The notes below the pieces were generated by a model, which saw nothing but the letters and a program-made list of their open reading frames with translations, ran no database searches and was not told the origin of the DNA. The translations under genes and the position numbers were made by a program. A DNA stretch of 64,000 nt from positions 5,043,367 to 5,107,366 of the forward strand of contig CM067077.1 in NCBI GenBank assembly GCA_033980235.1, in the 5' to 3' direction. The first letter of the stretch is position 1; each line of letters opens with the position of its first letter. This document shows, piece by piece, positions 1-9,841 of this stretch. The stretch comes from Diadema setosum. Its lineage: Eukaryota > Echinodermata > Echinoidea > Diadematoida > Diadematidae.

Positions 1-534
1 TCTCTCTGACACCGAGACAGCTGCAAATGGTGTTAAAGGGATCCAATGAACAAAAAAAAAGGGAAAGAAAAGAAAAAAATATACACTTTCAATTCCCCAT
101 CAATGGCAAGGACCTTTCCACCCACACTATATGCCCTCTCTCCAATCAACCAGAATTCACATTCGCCAGTTCCACCGATGGTAAGCAGCCTGGGAGTCGA
201 CGGCAACAGACCACGAATAGGAGGAGCACCGAAAAATACTCTTGCCGGGAGAAAAGATGCGCACTGGAGCCTGATTGCGATAGATCCCATCCCTGTTGCT
301 AACACACTCCCTCCCATCCCCACCCCCCCCCCCCCCGAAAAAAACCCTCTGGGGGCTTGCTGGACGACTGCAGCATTCACTCTGGCGATTCCCGACAGAG
401 GAGGAGGAAGGGTGCATCCACAGGGAGGATGGATCTCCTCTCCGCGTCGCTCGTCGACCTTTCGGTCGTCTCAACAACGCTAACAGCCGCACCGTCATCT
501 GAGCGCACACCATGAAACACTGACACCGATCGCA
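1..534. other. Unannotated unique stretch with poly-C run
   Basis: Mixed-composition DNA with an A-rich start and a C-run near 326-337. Overlapping short ORFs exist on both strands, but they run through the A- and C-runs and show no domain, so none is called. I see no RNA gene or recognisable repeat. Confidence 0.4.
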
Positions 535-1000
535 ACAGAGAGAGAGAGGGAGAGAGAAAAAAAAAAAGGATGTTTGGCTGGCAAATTACATCTCGTGCAG
601 ACGAGCACTGGAAACCAGCATCGTGAACGGAAACAGTGGAGGGATCTCGAGAGATATTTAAAGAAAGAAAGTAGGGAAGTGATGCCGAAACAGCAAAAAT
701 GGGATAGGGAGAGAGAGAGTGTGTGTAAGAAAGAGAGAAATTGAGGGGATATAGTGAGGGAATAGAAGAGTAAGGACAGAGAGACAGTGGAGTAAATATC
801 ATGGAAGAGAGAGAGGGAGATCAAGAGAGATAGACAAAAAAAAAAGAAGATGGAGAAGTAAGACAGAAAGAGAGAAAAGGGATGAAAGAGGGTAAGAGAG
901 AGAGAGATTGAGGGGTTGGGAAGAGTTAGAAGAGTAGGGAGATAGAAAAAACAAATAGTGAGAAAAAAGGAGAGAGAATTCCTCCATAAATAGCTGTTTA
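535..1000. repeat. Degenerate polypurine (GA)n tract
   Basis: About 465 bp of almost pure purine made of GAGA, GGGAGA and A-runs. It is followed about 50 bp later by a pyrimidine tract, so the two can pair as an imperfect hairpin. The minus-strand ORF through it (Leu/Ser/Phe-rich) is a simple-repeat translation. Confidence 0.85.
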
Positions 1001-1052
1001 TCTCCCACACAGCTATTCATATGCAAATGTAAACTGGCATGACATACTATCT

Positions 1053-1116
1053 TCACTTTTTCTCTCCTCTCTCCTTCTCTTTCCCTCTCTTCCTCCCTCC
1101 TCCCCCCCCCCCCCCC
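1053..1116. repeat. Polypyrimidine tract ending in a C14 run
   Basis: TTTCTCTCC-type pyrimidine sequence ends in an uninterrupted C-run around 1102-1116. It is complementary in composition to the upstream purine tract. Confidence 0.8.
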
Positions 1117-1353
1117 ACCTCACTGTCTCAAAAACAAACAACAACTATTTTGTCACACAGAGTCCTGATTTCTGAGTTCTATGTGGTACTATGAATAATG
1201 GAATCAGAATGCACTCAACAGATTTCCCCTGGCAGATCATCCCGTATTTACCTAAACGCAAGGCAAGGATCACAGTTGCTTTCTTGAGGAACCTGCCGAA
1301 TGAAATGGTAATCATTCTGAAAGGGATTTTCTTTTTTTTATCCTCTCTGTAGC

Positions 1354-1354
<1 letters not shown>

Positions 1355-1385
<31 letters not shown>

Positions 1386-1401
1386 ACTATCTATCTATCT
1401 A
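1355..1401. repeat. (ATCT)n microsatellite
   Basis: About eleven ATCT units with a few AACT interruptions. It is a plain tetranucleotide microsatellite. Confidence 0.9.
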
Positions 1402-1402
1402 A

Positions 1403-2211
1403 CTCCCAAACACTGTTTGTGAGACCAAAGGCAGTGATGATCCCGCCTGCTTTCACTGGATGTGATTCCTGAGGGTTCTGTACAGTTTTAGTAACAAAAG
1501 TGACCGCCCGCCTCAAAACCCACAAAAAGTCGCAAAGTGAGAAATAGTCATTTGTGTGGACGGATTTGAATTTTTCAAGTTTGAGTAATCTCTTCTCTAC
1601 CTTCTTGCAAAATTTGGCAGCATAACACAAAACTAAAATTGACATACCAGCAGTTTTTTCTGGACCATACTTTTCAGACAGGTGCTAGCTGCTTTCACTA
1701 TGATTTTCACTGACACTTTTGCACAGTATGCCTAAGTGACCCTTAATCTTTAAATCCTCTTTTTTTTCCTATGCAATTGCACCTCCTAACTCTCTCTTAT
1801 TTCAATAACTTTTTGACTGGGTTAGGATGGTCCAATTTTAATAATCATTTTCATGCTTAGCTTTTTTAAAAAGGTTGTACCCTGGGTGCCAAAAAGAGGA
1901 CATTATTTTGGTGCTGGAGCTAGCGCGCGCTAGCCACTGCACTGCACTGCACTGAAGCACACGCTAGTGGTAGCACAGTGTGCCATGCACGCATAGTATA
2001 ACATGCAGTGGCATGGAAATGACTATGTACACGCACACAGTGCATGTATTTTTTTCTCTGGCTGTCCTCGAGTGGACGTGAGGTGGCGCTACACAATGCG
2101 GTAATCCGGGGTACTACGGTACCCCGGGGTAACATGTGATGCATCATATCTAGACAAGATGTGAAACTATTCAAAGCCTACTGCTAGAGGGAGCTCTACA
2201 TTAAAAAAAAA
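1403..2211. other. Unique stretch with two short perfect palindromes
   Basis: No gene is supported. It contains a 16-bp palindrome GCTAGCGCGCGCTAGC (1919-1934), a CACTG pentamer run just after it, and a CCGGGGTAC...GTACCCCGG dyad (2106-2127). Short ORFs here lack any recognisable domain. Confidence 0.4.
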
Positions 2212-2331
2212 ATCCCTCTCTTTCTTTCCCCTCCCTCTCCCTCTCTCTCTCTCTTTGTCTCTCTCTCTCTTTCTCTGTCTCTCTCTCTCTGTCTCTCTCT
2301 CTCTCTTTCTCTGTCTCTCTCTGTCTCTCTC
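2212..2331. repeat. (CT)n microsatellite with GTCT interruptions
   Basis: About 120 bp of CTCTCT with periodic TTTCTCTGTCT interruptions. The 101-aa ORF starting inside it is a repeat translation. Confidence 0.9.
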
Positions 2332-2515
2332 ATATAATTCAGAATCAAGGAAATCAGTTCTGTTGTTTTTTAAAATCAGTCACACTGATTTTAAGTCATA
2401 CCAGAAATATCAAAATCTAGAAAAATGTTCACCTTCCTCTATTTTTCTCAAAATATGCACATTAATAAGTAGGAATGTATATCATATATCAAACTTGTAC
2501 AAGCATATATTCATA

Positions 2516-2848
2516 TTGGCCCAAATTCACGAAGGTGGTACAAATGAAACCATGGTTTAAACCATGGACAAAAACCATAGAGCGCCAAGAGTCGCACGGA
2601 ATATTTCGTTACAAAATCAGTCATTTCGTCGATGAAATTATTATTTTGTAACAAAATGACAACATTTTTTTTTAACTAAATGAACATTTCGTCCACGAAA
2701 TGATAATTTCGTTAACGAAATGATCATTTTGTCAACGTAATGACCAATTTTGTAACGAAATATTCCATGCGGCACTTGGCGCTCCATGGTTTTTGTCCAT
2801 GGTTTAAACCATGGTTTCATTTGTACCACCTTCGTGAATTTGGGCCAT
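2516..2848. mobile_element. Palindromic MITE with GGCCCAAATTCACGAAGG ends
   Basis: A ~330-bp element. Its left end GGCCCAAATTCACGAAGG (from 2518) is repeated in inverted orientation at 2829-2846, and the inverted match continues through the ACCATGGTTTAAACCATGG block and the TATTTCGTTACAAAAT block, well over 90 bp per arm. The centre is built from TTTCGT..ACGAAA boxes. The flanking trinucleotide ATT on both sides may be a 3-bp target duplication, which would fit a PIF/Harbinger-type origin, but the family is inferred. No transposase is present. Confidence 0.85.
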
Positions 2849-2994
2849 TGAGTTCTAAGCTCTTTTCTATCTTAGTATTTTTCAAACCCTGACATAATAA
2901 GATTTTAAATGATCACTAGTCCCCTGTGCATATACACATGTGGGTGATATTGTGAATGCTCTTGCATGTACCTTGTGAAAAACTATACACATTG

Positions 2995-3243
2995 AAGGGA
3001 TGGTATAGTTTTTGTTAAGATAATGATTCAGATTTTAAACTTTTTGGTGAGATAGATAGAAACCACTTATATGAAATATTAAAAGGCATACAATTCTAAA
3101 AGGAATTAAAAGTTTATTTGATGAAAATCAGTTTTAAAATGGCTGAGAAATTCAAAAACAATGTAAAACAAAGTGGTCCTAATAAAAGATGGGACCTAAA
3201 ACCTGAATCTCCATCTCAACCAAAACTATACCATCCCTTTAAA
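2995..3243. mobile_element. MITE family A, copy 1 (AAAGGGATGGTATAGT ends)
   Basis: A ~250-bp palindromic element. It begins AAGGGATGGTATAGTTTT and ends with the inverted form ACTATACCATCCCTTT. The interior has the family signatures GTTTATTTGATGAAAATC and AAACAAAG. Other copies in this window are at 6199, 8734, 15149 and 32491, with a fragment at 63165. It is non-coding. Confidence 0.85.
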
Positions 3244-3510
3244 GGTGTGATACCAATACCAATAATAGTAAATTGGTCTCCATAAGATGCTTTGGATATC
3301 AATGGAGGAGCAAAAGTACTGGGTGGTAGCCCAGGCCCATTCTTACTGGTATTAAAATCAGTTCCGGGATGATCAATCAGGAATCAAATGAGACGACGGA
3401 GCTCCGAAGGAGAACTTTGAAAAGATGAGCATCCCATCCCTGCCAGGCGACAGCCATCAAAACATGTAAATAACGCGGAGCTCTCACAAACCGTGCGATG
3501 TAACAGGCAC

Positions 3511-3560
3511 AGATAGATAGACAGTAAGAAAGACAGACAGACAGACAGACAGACCGACTG
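3511..3560. repeat. (GACA)n microsatellite
   Basis: GATA then GACA tetranucleotides. The Ser/Cys/Leu-rich minus-strand ORFs through it are simple-repeat translations. Confidence 0.85.
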
Positions 3561-3562
3561 AG

Positions 3563-4243
3563 GGAGAGATGATAGAAAGGAATCAATGGTCATTCATCTT
3601 TCAGCCATTTAACGAACGTCACTGCCGTGGGCATCTCATTTTCTGTTTCCCGTCCGCTCGCTCGCTTACATCTTGTGGTCACTCTCACTTCATGTCAAGC
3701 TCAGGAATGAAGTTTTGATTGTCATCTACTTCACCGCTATTCACAGCAGGACAGATTAAATTTTCATTCCCTCAAATCTGCACTTCCTGCAATGTTCTTC
3801 ATACTCATACATATCGAGAGCTTTCTTCTTTTCCCTTCATACACAAATGTACATGTACACGCATGCACAATTACATGTACATACGTGTTCATTATTATAT
3901 GACACATTTTTGCATAATCATACATATATACCAGGGTATATATTGTTTTATTTGAGAAGGCAAACCTACATATCATTCATACTGCACTCATATTCAATAT
4001 CTGCATACCTACTGTGTCAGTCGATTTACACATTGCCTTCAGTTGTTATATATTGGTTTCGCGGCTGCAATGCCTTTGGAATAAATCCAGCAAAAATCGA
4101 ATCAACCTAGCATGCTGTAATTTGCGCAGAATTGTACTATTTCAATGGACCTTTTTCTTCTGTGGATGTGGATCAAATTTAATACTACTGCACAGTGAAA
4201 CCATACAAGTACTGTATTCGTGTATCATAATACATCCTTACAT
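3563..4243. other. Unique AT-rich stretch
   Basis: No repeat longer than a few units and no ORF with a recognisable domain. TACATGTACA-like dinucleotide richness around 3850-3930 explains the His/Tyr/Ile-rich ORFs. Confidence 0.4.

Positions 4244-4244
<1 letters not shown>

Positions 4245-4282
<38 letters not shown>
4245..4282. repeat. (AC)n microsatellite
   Basis: About nineteen AC units with one G interruption. It accounts for the HTHTHT stretch in the local ORF. Confidence 0.9.
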
Positions 4283-4466
4283 AACATGCACGCACACATA
4301 TATATGTGCATTATGCTTACCGAAATACACACACATGCACAAATATTGCATAAAGAATTGTATACACCAAGACAGATGTAGTCACACTCAAAGAGGCATA
4401 TGTAAGACACATCCACATCAACTTCTGAAAAATATTTTTTTAATGTCATTTTCTTTCATTATTTTT

Positions 4467-4483
4467 TCTCTATCACTCTCTTC

Positions 4484-4541
<58 letters not shown>

Positions 4542-4632
4542 CTCTTTATCTATCTATCTCTCTTTATCTATCTATCTATCTCTCTTTATCTATCTATCTA
4601 TCTATCTATCTATCTCTCTCTCTCATCCATCC
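4467..4632. repeat. Compound (CT)n / (CTAT)n microsatellite
   Basis: A (TC)n block is followed by alternating runs of TCTA tetramers and TCTCTTTA. The 209-aa ORF ending here is mostly SLSLYLSIYL repeat translation and is not a gene. Confidence 0.9.
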
Positions 4633-5061
4633 CTCTCTCCTAATCGCCGCTTCTGTGTTTTATTCACTCTGCATCAGAAATGGGTATCAAGAGTTGAGGC
4701 ATGCTTGGACAAATATACCGTAATCCCTCACAGCGGCAAAGATGTAAACATCACCTTACCGGCTGTATGATGTACGCGTGTGAACGAGCAAATGTGAATA
4801 TCCACACTACCAACCAAGCATGGAAAGTAGCAGATACACAGTTGTGATGGAGACTTTGTGCATGACATTTGAAAAAAAACAATCATAAATGAATGAAAAG
4901 ATGCAGCAGATTGGATATTTTAAGTTTTACTATCTAATCACGGTCAGATTCTGTCTAGAACTCATCAAATCACTTTGCACGATCTGTGACTTTATACATT
5001 ATAATTCATGACTTGGTTCTGTGAGGTACTAGACATGTTGTTTGTTATGATCTATTTAGCA
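4633..5061. other. Unique stretch, nothing recognised
   Basis: Mixed AT-rich DNA with no ORF over 60 codons, no clear repeat and no RNA gene. Confidence 0.4.
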
Positions 5062-5305
5062 TAATGTATATGTCGAATATTTCGCGAGGTTTTTATTTTC
5101 GTGAATTTTGCAAGTCATGTGCTATTCACTATATCAAAAACACACAAAAAGAATGACTCTGACCCTGATATGAATGTGACGCACACATATGAATTTCTCC
5201 GTTCAGTACAGTGCTCCACGATCGCAAATTTAACCACTCGGAAAATCATCGGGAAGCTTCAATTCGCAAAAATTTAGACTCGCTCTATATATGGCGTATA
5301 CAGTA
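5062..5305. mobile_element. TTCGCG-rich MITE, copy 1 (diverged)
   Basis: Carries TTCGCGAGG and TTTTCGTGAATTTTGC near the left, AATTCGCAAAAATTTAG near the right, and a right end ATACAGTA. This is the pattern seen more clearly in the elements at 18974 and 63367, which begin TACTGTA. The left end is degenerate, so the boundary is approximate. Confidence 0.55.
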
Positions 5306-5499
5306 GGCCTACATAATTTGGTCCCCAACTGGCATTACTGTTATCGATGCTTGTCCTCATTACAGGCAAATTGCTGATTTTGCTTTTACCACGAACAAAC
5401 AGAAATTAAAATTCATGTCATGACTGGCACTTCATAGATAAAACCAGAGCTGTGGGTTGGGTAAACTTCTCAGGATCACTTCGGCACTGCCTCTCAGCA

Positions 5500-5565
5500 A
5501 GAATCATCCCCTTCCCCCTTCCCTCCCCTCCTCCCCTTCCTCTCCCCCCCCCCCCCCCCCCCAAC
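5500..5565. repeat. Pyrimidine tract with ~C18 run
   Basis: CCTTCCCCTCC repeats end in a long C-run at about 5545-5562. It makes the Gly/Arg- and Pro-rich ORFs on the two strands, which I do not accept as genes. A smaller C-run is at 5731-5741. Confidence 0.8.
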
Positions 5566-6198
5566 CACATGGAGTGTTTCTCCTCAGCATACATCTCCAT
5601 CATTCTGGGCCATCCCCACCCGCCACCTTGGCACCGAGTGACAAGAGCTAAACACGCTGACCTGGAAAGAAAGCAAATCCTTTCATCCACTTGAGACTCC
5701 CTTCTGACGTTACCCCCCTTTAAAGAATCTTCCCCCCCCCCCTTAACATCGCCAGGACCGTCGTCCTCTAGGATACTGTTGCTTTCTTCAGTCGTAAACT
5801 CATGAATGGTACTGTAAAAGTTAAACGAGGTCCATGAGCAATGGCATTTTGTTTGTTTTGTTTTGTTAAATTTGTCTGTTTCTCCATTTACTAGCGGTAT
5901 AAGTGGTATTTCACAAAATTCATCTTTTCGGGACATTGAAAAAACACTACACTCCTCCAGAAGGCATGGGAAATGATGTTTGCCTTAACATGTCTAGCAG
6001 AATAAATATTTAGTTTTCTTGACATATCAAACAGTTGTATTTACCTGTCACACTTTTAACAATGGGATGTCATCAATACCTTTATTCATCAACTATCCTC
6101 AATGAACACCTTTCACAATGCCTATGAACAGTAATAGAAGGGAATGCATACTTTTCATTAAAACAAATGTCGCTTTGTGAAATTCCTTTACTATACTC
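5566..6198. other. Unique stretch
   Basis: A 172-aa minus-strand ORF (5418-5936) runs from here into the C-run. Its C-terminal half is G/R simple-repeat translation and its N-terminal half has no motif that I recognise. I do not call a gene. Confidence 0.35.
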
Positions 6199-6592
6199 TT
6201 AAAGGGTGTGTACAGTTCTGGTTGAGGTGACGATTTAGCTTTTAATGTTTTGCGAGATATTCAGAAACCACTCTATGGGATGTCGAAGAGCATGCAATTC
6301 TATGGGGTATCAAAAGTTTATTTGATGAAAATCGGTTTTGAAATAACTGAGATATCCAAAAACAAGGTGAAACAAAGAGATCCTAATGAAAAGCATGGCC
6401 TGTCACCTTTTATTATTATCACTTTTTTTTTAATATCTCAGCCATTTGAAAACAAATTTTCATCAAATAAACATTGAATCCTTCTTAGAATTACATGCTC
6501 TTTCATATTTCATAAAAGGTTTCTCATTATCTCACTTAGAAATGTTCAAAACATGAATCCCCACCTCAACCAGTACTATGCAGTCCCTTTAA
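6199..6592. mobile_element. MITE family A, copy 2
   Basis: Left end TTAAAGGGTGTGTACAGTTC; right end is the inverted form CTATGCAGTCCCTTTAA. Long inverted arms carry GTTTATTTGATGAAAATCGG and its complement around a short centre containing GGCCTGTCACC. About 394 bp, longer than copy 1, which appears internally deleted. The 75-aa ORF inside is a by-product. Confidence 0.85.
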
Positions 6593-6613
6593 ATTCATTC
6601 TTTTACTGCAGCA

Positions 6614-7072
6614 CAATTGCTTGTATCATTCAAATTATGAAGTTCTTCCGTCATGATGTTTCCATTGCAACTGATTGACAAATTGCCCTACATCGACGTA
6701 AATAACATTTATCATGGCTACTACTAAAACACTGATCAATTCAGTGCTTATTTACGTCGATGTATAGGGCAATTTGTCAATCAGTTGCAATGGAAACATC
6801 ACGACGGAAGAACTTCATAAATTTGAATAACAAAAGCAGTACCCGCTGCATGCTATAAGGATTAGAACCAACACTTGGCTGTCGGGCGAAAGCTCGGTGG
6901 TCTAGTGGAGATGACGCCTGTCCGGTGATCAGGAGGTCTTGGGTTCGAATCCTGCTTGAGTATGTACGCCCATGATTTTTTATCATGGCTACTACTAAAA
7001 CACTGATCAATTCAGTGCTTGTTTACGTCGATGTAGGGCAATTTGTCAATCAGTTGCAATTGCTTGTATCAT
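6614..7072 (+). mobile_element. tRNA-derived SINE, dimeric with inverted 5' part
   Basis: Sixteen-base direct repeats CAATTGCTTGTATCAT at 6614-6629 and 7057-7072 flank the unit, as expected for a LINE-type target-site duplication. Inside is an inverted segment (~6630-6709), a tail segment (6713-6793), a body with a tRNA-like promoter, and a second tail (6982-7056) nearly identical to the first. The tail reads ATCATGGCTACTACTAAAAC ... GGGCAATTTGTCAATCAG. Reading the inverted piece in reverse gives tail end plus body start, so the source was already a tandem multimer. Inversion of the 5' part resembles twin-priming of LINE-mobilised RNA. Related tails occur at 25119, 47089, 49664 and 50213. Confidence 0.7.
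6891..6961 (+). mobile_element. tRNA-like head of the SINE (Pol III A and B boxes)
   Basis: A-box-like TGGTCTAGTGG (6898-6908) and a perfect B box GGTTCGAATCC (6942-6952) are spaced as in a tRNA. The 5' end GCTCGGT pairs only weakly with CTTGAGT at the 3' end, and the anticodon arm cannot be folded convincingly. This is therefore a tRNA-derived SINE promoter, not a functional tRNA gene. Confidence 0.7.
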
Positions 7073-8035
7073 CCCAATCCAGAGAGGCGACACATGGTAT
7101 TCACCAAAAGTTTGTATATTGATAACATTTTACAAATTGTCTTGCATTCCCTCAAATTCATCTATGAGCATTTTTATTAACCTTCTGCAGTCACTACACC
7201 CATATAATATATTTGTATTGTTATACAAGATATTTGACAGATTTAGGTCACAAAGACACACTCGAACTACCTCCACTCTCTTTTATAATCTACTCATTAA
7301 TATGACATAGTTTAAATAACAATGCATTCTCTATGACCTCGTAGACTGGATACTTACATGAATGCATTTGTAGACATTCATTATTCTTACTGGAAGAACT
7401 TTACATCACCAACATCAACACAATCACTATTTGAAATAAGACTTGACTTACACTTCACTGGAGACAAGCATCTAATTTGCCTGTAATTTAAAACAAGTAC
7501 AAGAGGATTTGCAAGTTGTTGTTGTTGTTTTTTTCTCCTCCTGTCAATACTCACTTCAAGAAACAAGAGTACTACCTCATCTGCAATATAACGACCGGGA
7601 GCCCATTTCATGAAAGTCATATCAGGGACTTATCACTCATAAGAGTCACTTATGAGAGACTTCATGCAATGGATTATACTTCTCTTTGAAAGTCTCTCAT
7701 ACATGTAGCTACATGTGAGCAACTTTGGCCATTCTGAGATTTCTGTAACCAGACTTTTTACGGGATGACTTCACGTAAACGCACCTCAGGTGATGTCTGG
7801 CTTCACTGGACTTTTCGCAACTTCTCGAACTCGAGGACAGAGTGTGCGCAAACCCTACATCTGGGTCAAGTGTGTTTTTGCAGAGCAATCTAATCAGGTT
7901 TCATTGGGCAAACAGTGAATGGAAAGAATTGCTAGGGAGGGGGCAGTCACTCGAAGTGGCGACAGGAGGAATCGGGAGTAATTTCTGACCAGGGATGAGA
8001 AAAACTGGACCATGTTTTTCTTTCATCACTGCCAA
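7073..8035. other. Mostly unique; possible MITE fragment near 7590-7690
   Basis: GAGCCCATTTCATGAAAGTC and inverted pieces around ACTTATGAGAG suggest a fragment of a palindromic element at about 7590-7690. The rest is unique with no supported gene. Confidence 0.35.
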
Positions 8036-8612
8036 TTCATATCTCTCTATATCTCTTTCACTATCTCCCTATCTTCCTCTCTATCTCTCCCTCTATCTTC
8101 CTATCTTCCTCTCTATCTCTCCCTCTATCTCCCTATCTTCCTCTCTATCTCTTCCTCTATCTCCCTATCTTCCTCTCTATCTCTTTCTCTATCTTCCTAT
8201 CTTCTTCTCTATCTCTCCCTCTATCTCCCTATCTTCCTCTCTATCTCTTTCTCTATCTTCCTATCTTCCTCTCTATATCTTTCTCTATCTCCCTATCTTC
8301 CTCTCTATCTCTCCCTCTATCTCTTCCTCTATCTCCCTATCTTCCTCTCTATTTCTTTCTCTATCTTCCTATCTTCCTCTCTATCTCTCCCTCTATCTCC
8401 CTATCTTCCTCTCTATCTCTTTCTCTATCTTCCTATCTTCCTCTCTATATCTTTCTCTATCTCCCTATCTTCCTCTCTATCTCTTCCTCTATCTCCATAT
8501 CTTCCTCTCTATCTCTCCGTCTATCTCCCTATCTTCCTCTCTATCTCTTCTTCTATCTCCATATCTTCCTCTCTATCTCTTTCTCTCTCTCTCTACCTAT
8601 CTTCCTCTCTCT
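8036..8612. repeat. Long pyrimidine minisatellite
   Basis: About 577 bp of almost pure pyrimidine on this strand. It is built from a roughly 24-bp phrase (TCTCCCTATCTTCCTCTCTA) with TTTC, TTCC and CCTC variants, and many phrases recur exactly. Two overlapping ORFs of 241 and 255 aa (SLSSSLSLPLSPYLPLY pattern) are translations of the repeat in two frames. Confidence 0.9.
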
Positions 8613-8733
8613 CCATCTCTGGTAATTTGTCCCTCCGTTCACTTTCTTTGGCATTCCTTTTTCATTCCATTATTTCTATCCTTCTTTCTTCTGTCCACTT
8701 CTTCATCTTTTGCTCATTAACTTTTCTCCCATC

Positions 8734-9061
8734 AAAGGGATGGTATAGTATTGGTCGAGGTGAGGAATCCAGCTTTTAAGTTTTTGCAAGATACCCAGAA
8801 TTCACTCTATGAAATGTTGAAGAGCATACAGTTCTAAGAGAAATTCAAAGTTTATTTGATGAAAATCAGTTTGGAAATGGCCGAGATGTCCCAAAACAAA
8901 GTAAAACAAAGCGATTCTAATAAGAGGTAGGTTTAGAAAGAATTGTATGGTCTTTCATATTTCATATCATTTCACAAGCAGTTTCTCATTATCTCACACA
9001 CACAAAAAAAGTTGAAAACGTGAATCCCCATCTCAACGAAAACGATATATATCCCTTTAAA
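8734..9061. mobile_element. MITE family A, copy 3
   Basis: Left end AAAGGGATGGTATAGTATTG; right end the inverted form ATATATATCCCTTTAAA. Shares GTTTATTTGATGAAAATCAG and GGCCGAGATGTCC with the family. About 328 bp, non-coding. Confidence 0.85.
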
Positions 9062-9722
9062 CCGACATCCTTCACTCCATTTCACACTTTCTTTCACTTT
9101 CTTTATGTCACTCTTTCTAACTTTTTCCCCCTTTCAGACCCTCTTCCTCTTTGTAACTCTCCCCTATTCCAGCTTTATTTACCTATTTCTTTCTATCCCA
9201 CTTGATCTTTCTCCATATTCTTTTCTCTTTCATCCTAATTTCATTTTCCCCTCTGCCATTCTGACACATCAAAGTATCTTTTCAACATTCCTTCATTTAA
9301 CTTTATCTTTTGTGTTCCCTCTTTTTCTTCTCCCTTACCACATACACCTCTTCTCTCTCTTACCCAATTTATCTATCCCTCTCGATCTAACCATCTACTT
9401 TCTCTCTCTTCATGCATATGACTGCCATCTTATTAGAGCTCAACCATTCATCATCCTGTTTATGTTGACCCAGATACTCCATGTGGACATGCTTAATAGT
9501 AGTAGTATCTCGTCTGAGTATATAGATTCACAACTGGAGCATTACATCAAGTCTAAAAAACAAATATGAAAATTTTTTCAGCACTCGCACAGAAAAAAAA
9601 AAAAATCCTTCTCTCTCAGACATTCCCGGAGGTATTTTCTGCATGAGCCGAATATGATATATTATGACTGTGACTTAACTAAGTTTATGAAAATACACAT
9701 GAGATGGAAAAAAAATAGTCCA
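9062..9722. other. Pyrimidine-rich unique stretch
   Basis: T/C-rich DNA gives a 154-aa Leu/Phe/Ser-rich ORF (9105-9569) with membrane-like composition, but it has no start context, motif or splice structure, so it is treated as compositional. A-run at 9591-9603. Confidence 0.4.
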
Positions 9723-9841
9723 GGGCCCTGTTTTACGAAGAGTTATAATTGATCATATAGTTGATTTCGATTGTAAGTCTACGGCAGCCTGTGTGTTAAG
9801 GAAATTTAAATTTGACTATATCTTTTGATAAAACGGGGCCC
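9723..9841. mobile_element. Small palindromic MITE (GGGCCCTGTTTTACGAAG)
   Basis: About 119 bp with inverted ends GGGCCCTGTTTTACGAAGAG and GGGCCCCGTTTTATCAAAAG (read on the opposite strand), plus matching GATATAGT/TTGACTATATC blocks inside. No coding capacity. Confidence 0.7.

Noticed and set aside
306..329. ITIM in the tail of the Ig-like protein (residue numbers of the 358-aa protein)
   Set aside because: Tyrosine contexts NYSASI and KYESN lack the required hydrophobic residue at +3, so no ITIM or ITSM is claimed.
4014..4643. 209-aa ORF
   Set aside because: Built largely of (AC)n and (CTAT)n translations.
5418..5936. 172-aa minus-strand ORF
   Set aside because: Crosses a C18 run and becomes Gly/Arg repeat; no motif in the rest.
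6891..6961. Functional tRNA gene
   Set aside because: A and B boxes are present, but the acceptor stem pairs mostly by wobble, the anticodon arm does not fold, and the sequence lies inside a SINE with repeated tails.
7995..8779. Two long ORFs (241 and 255 aa) on the plus strand
   Set aside because: They are overlapping frames of the pyrimidine minisatellite; composition is Ser/Leu/Tyr/Pro/Ile repeats with no domain.
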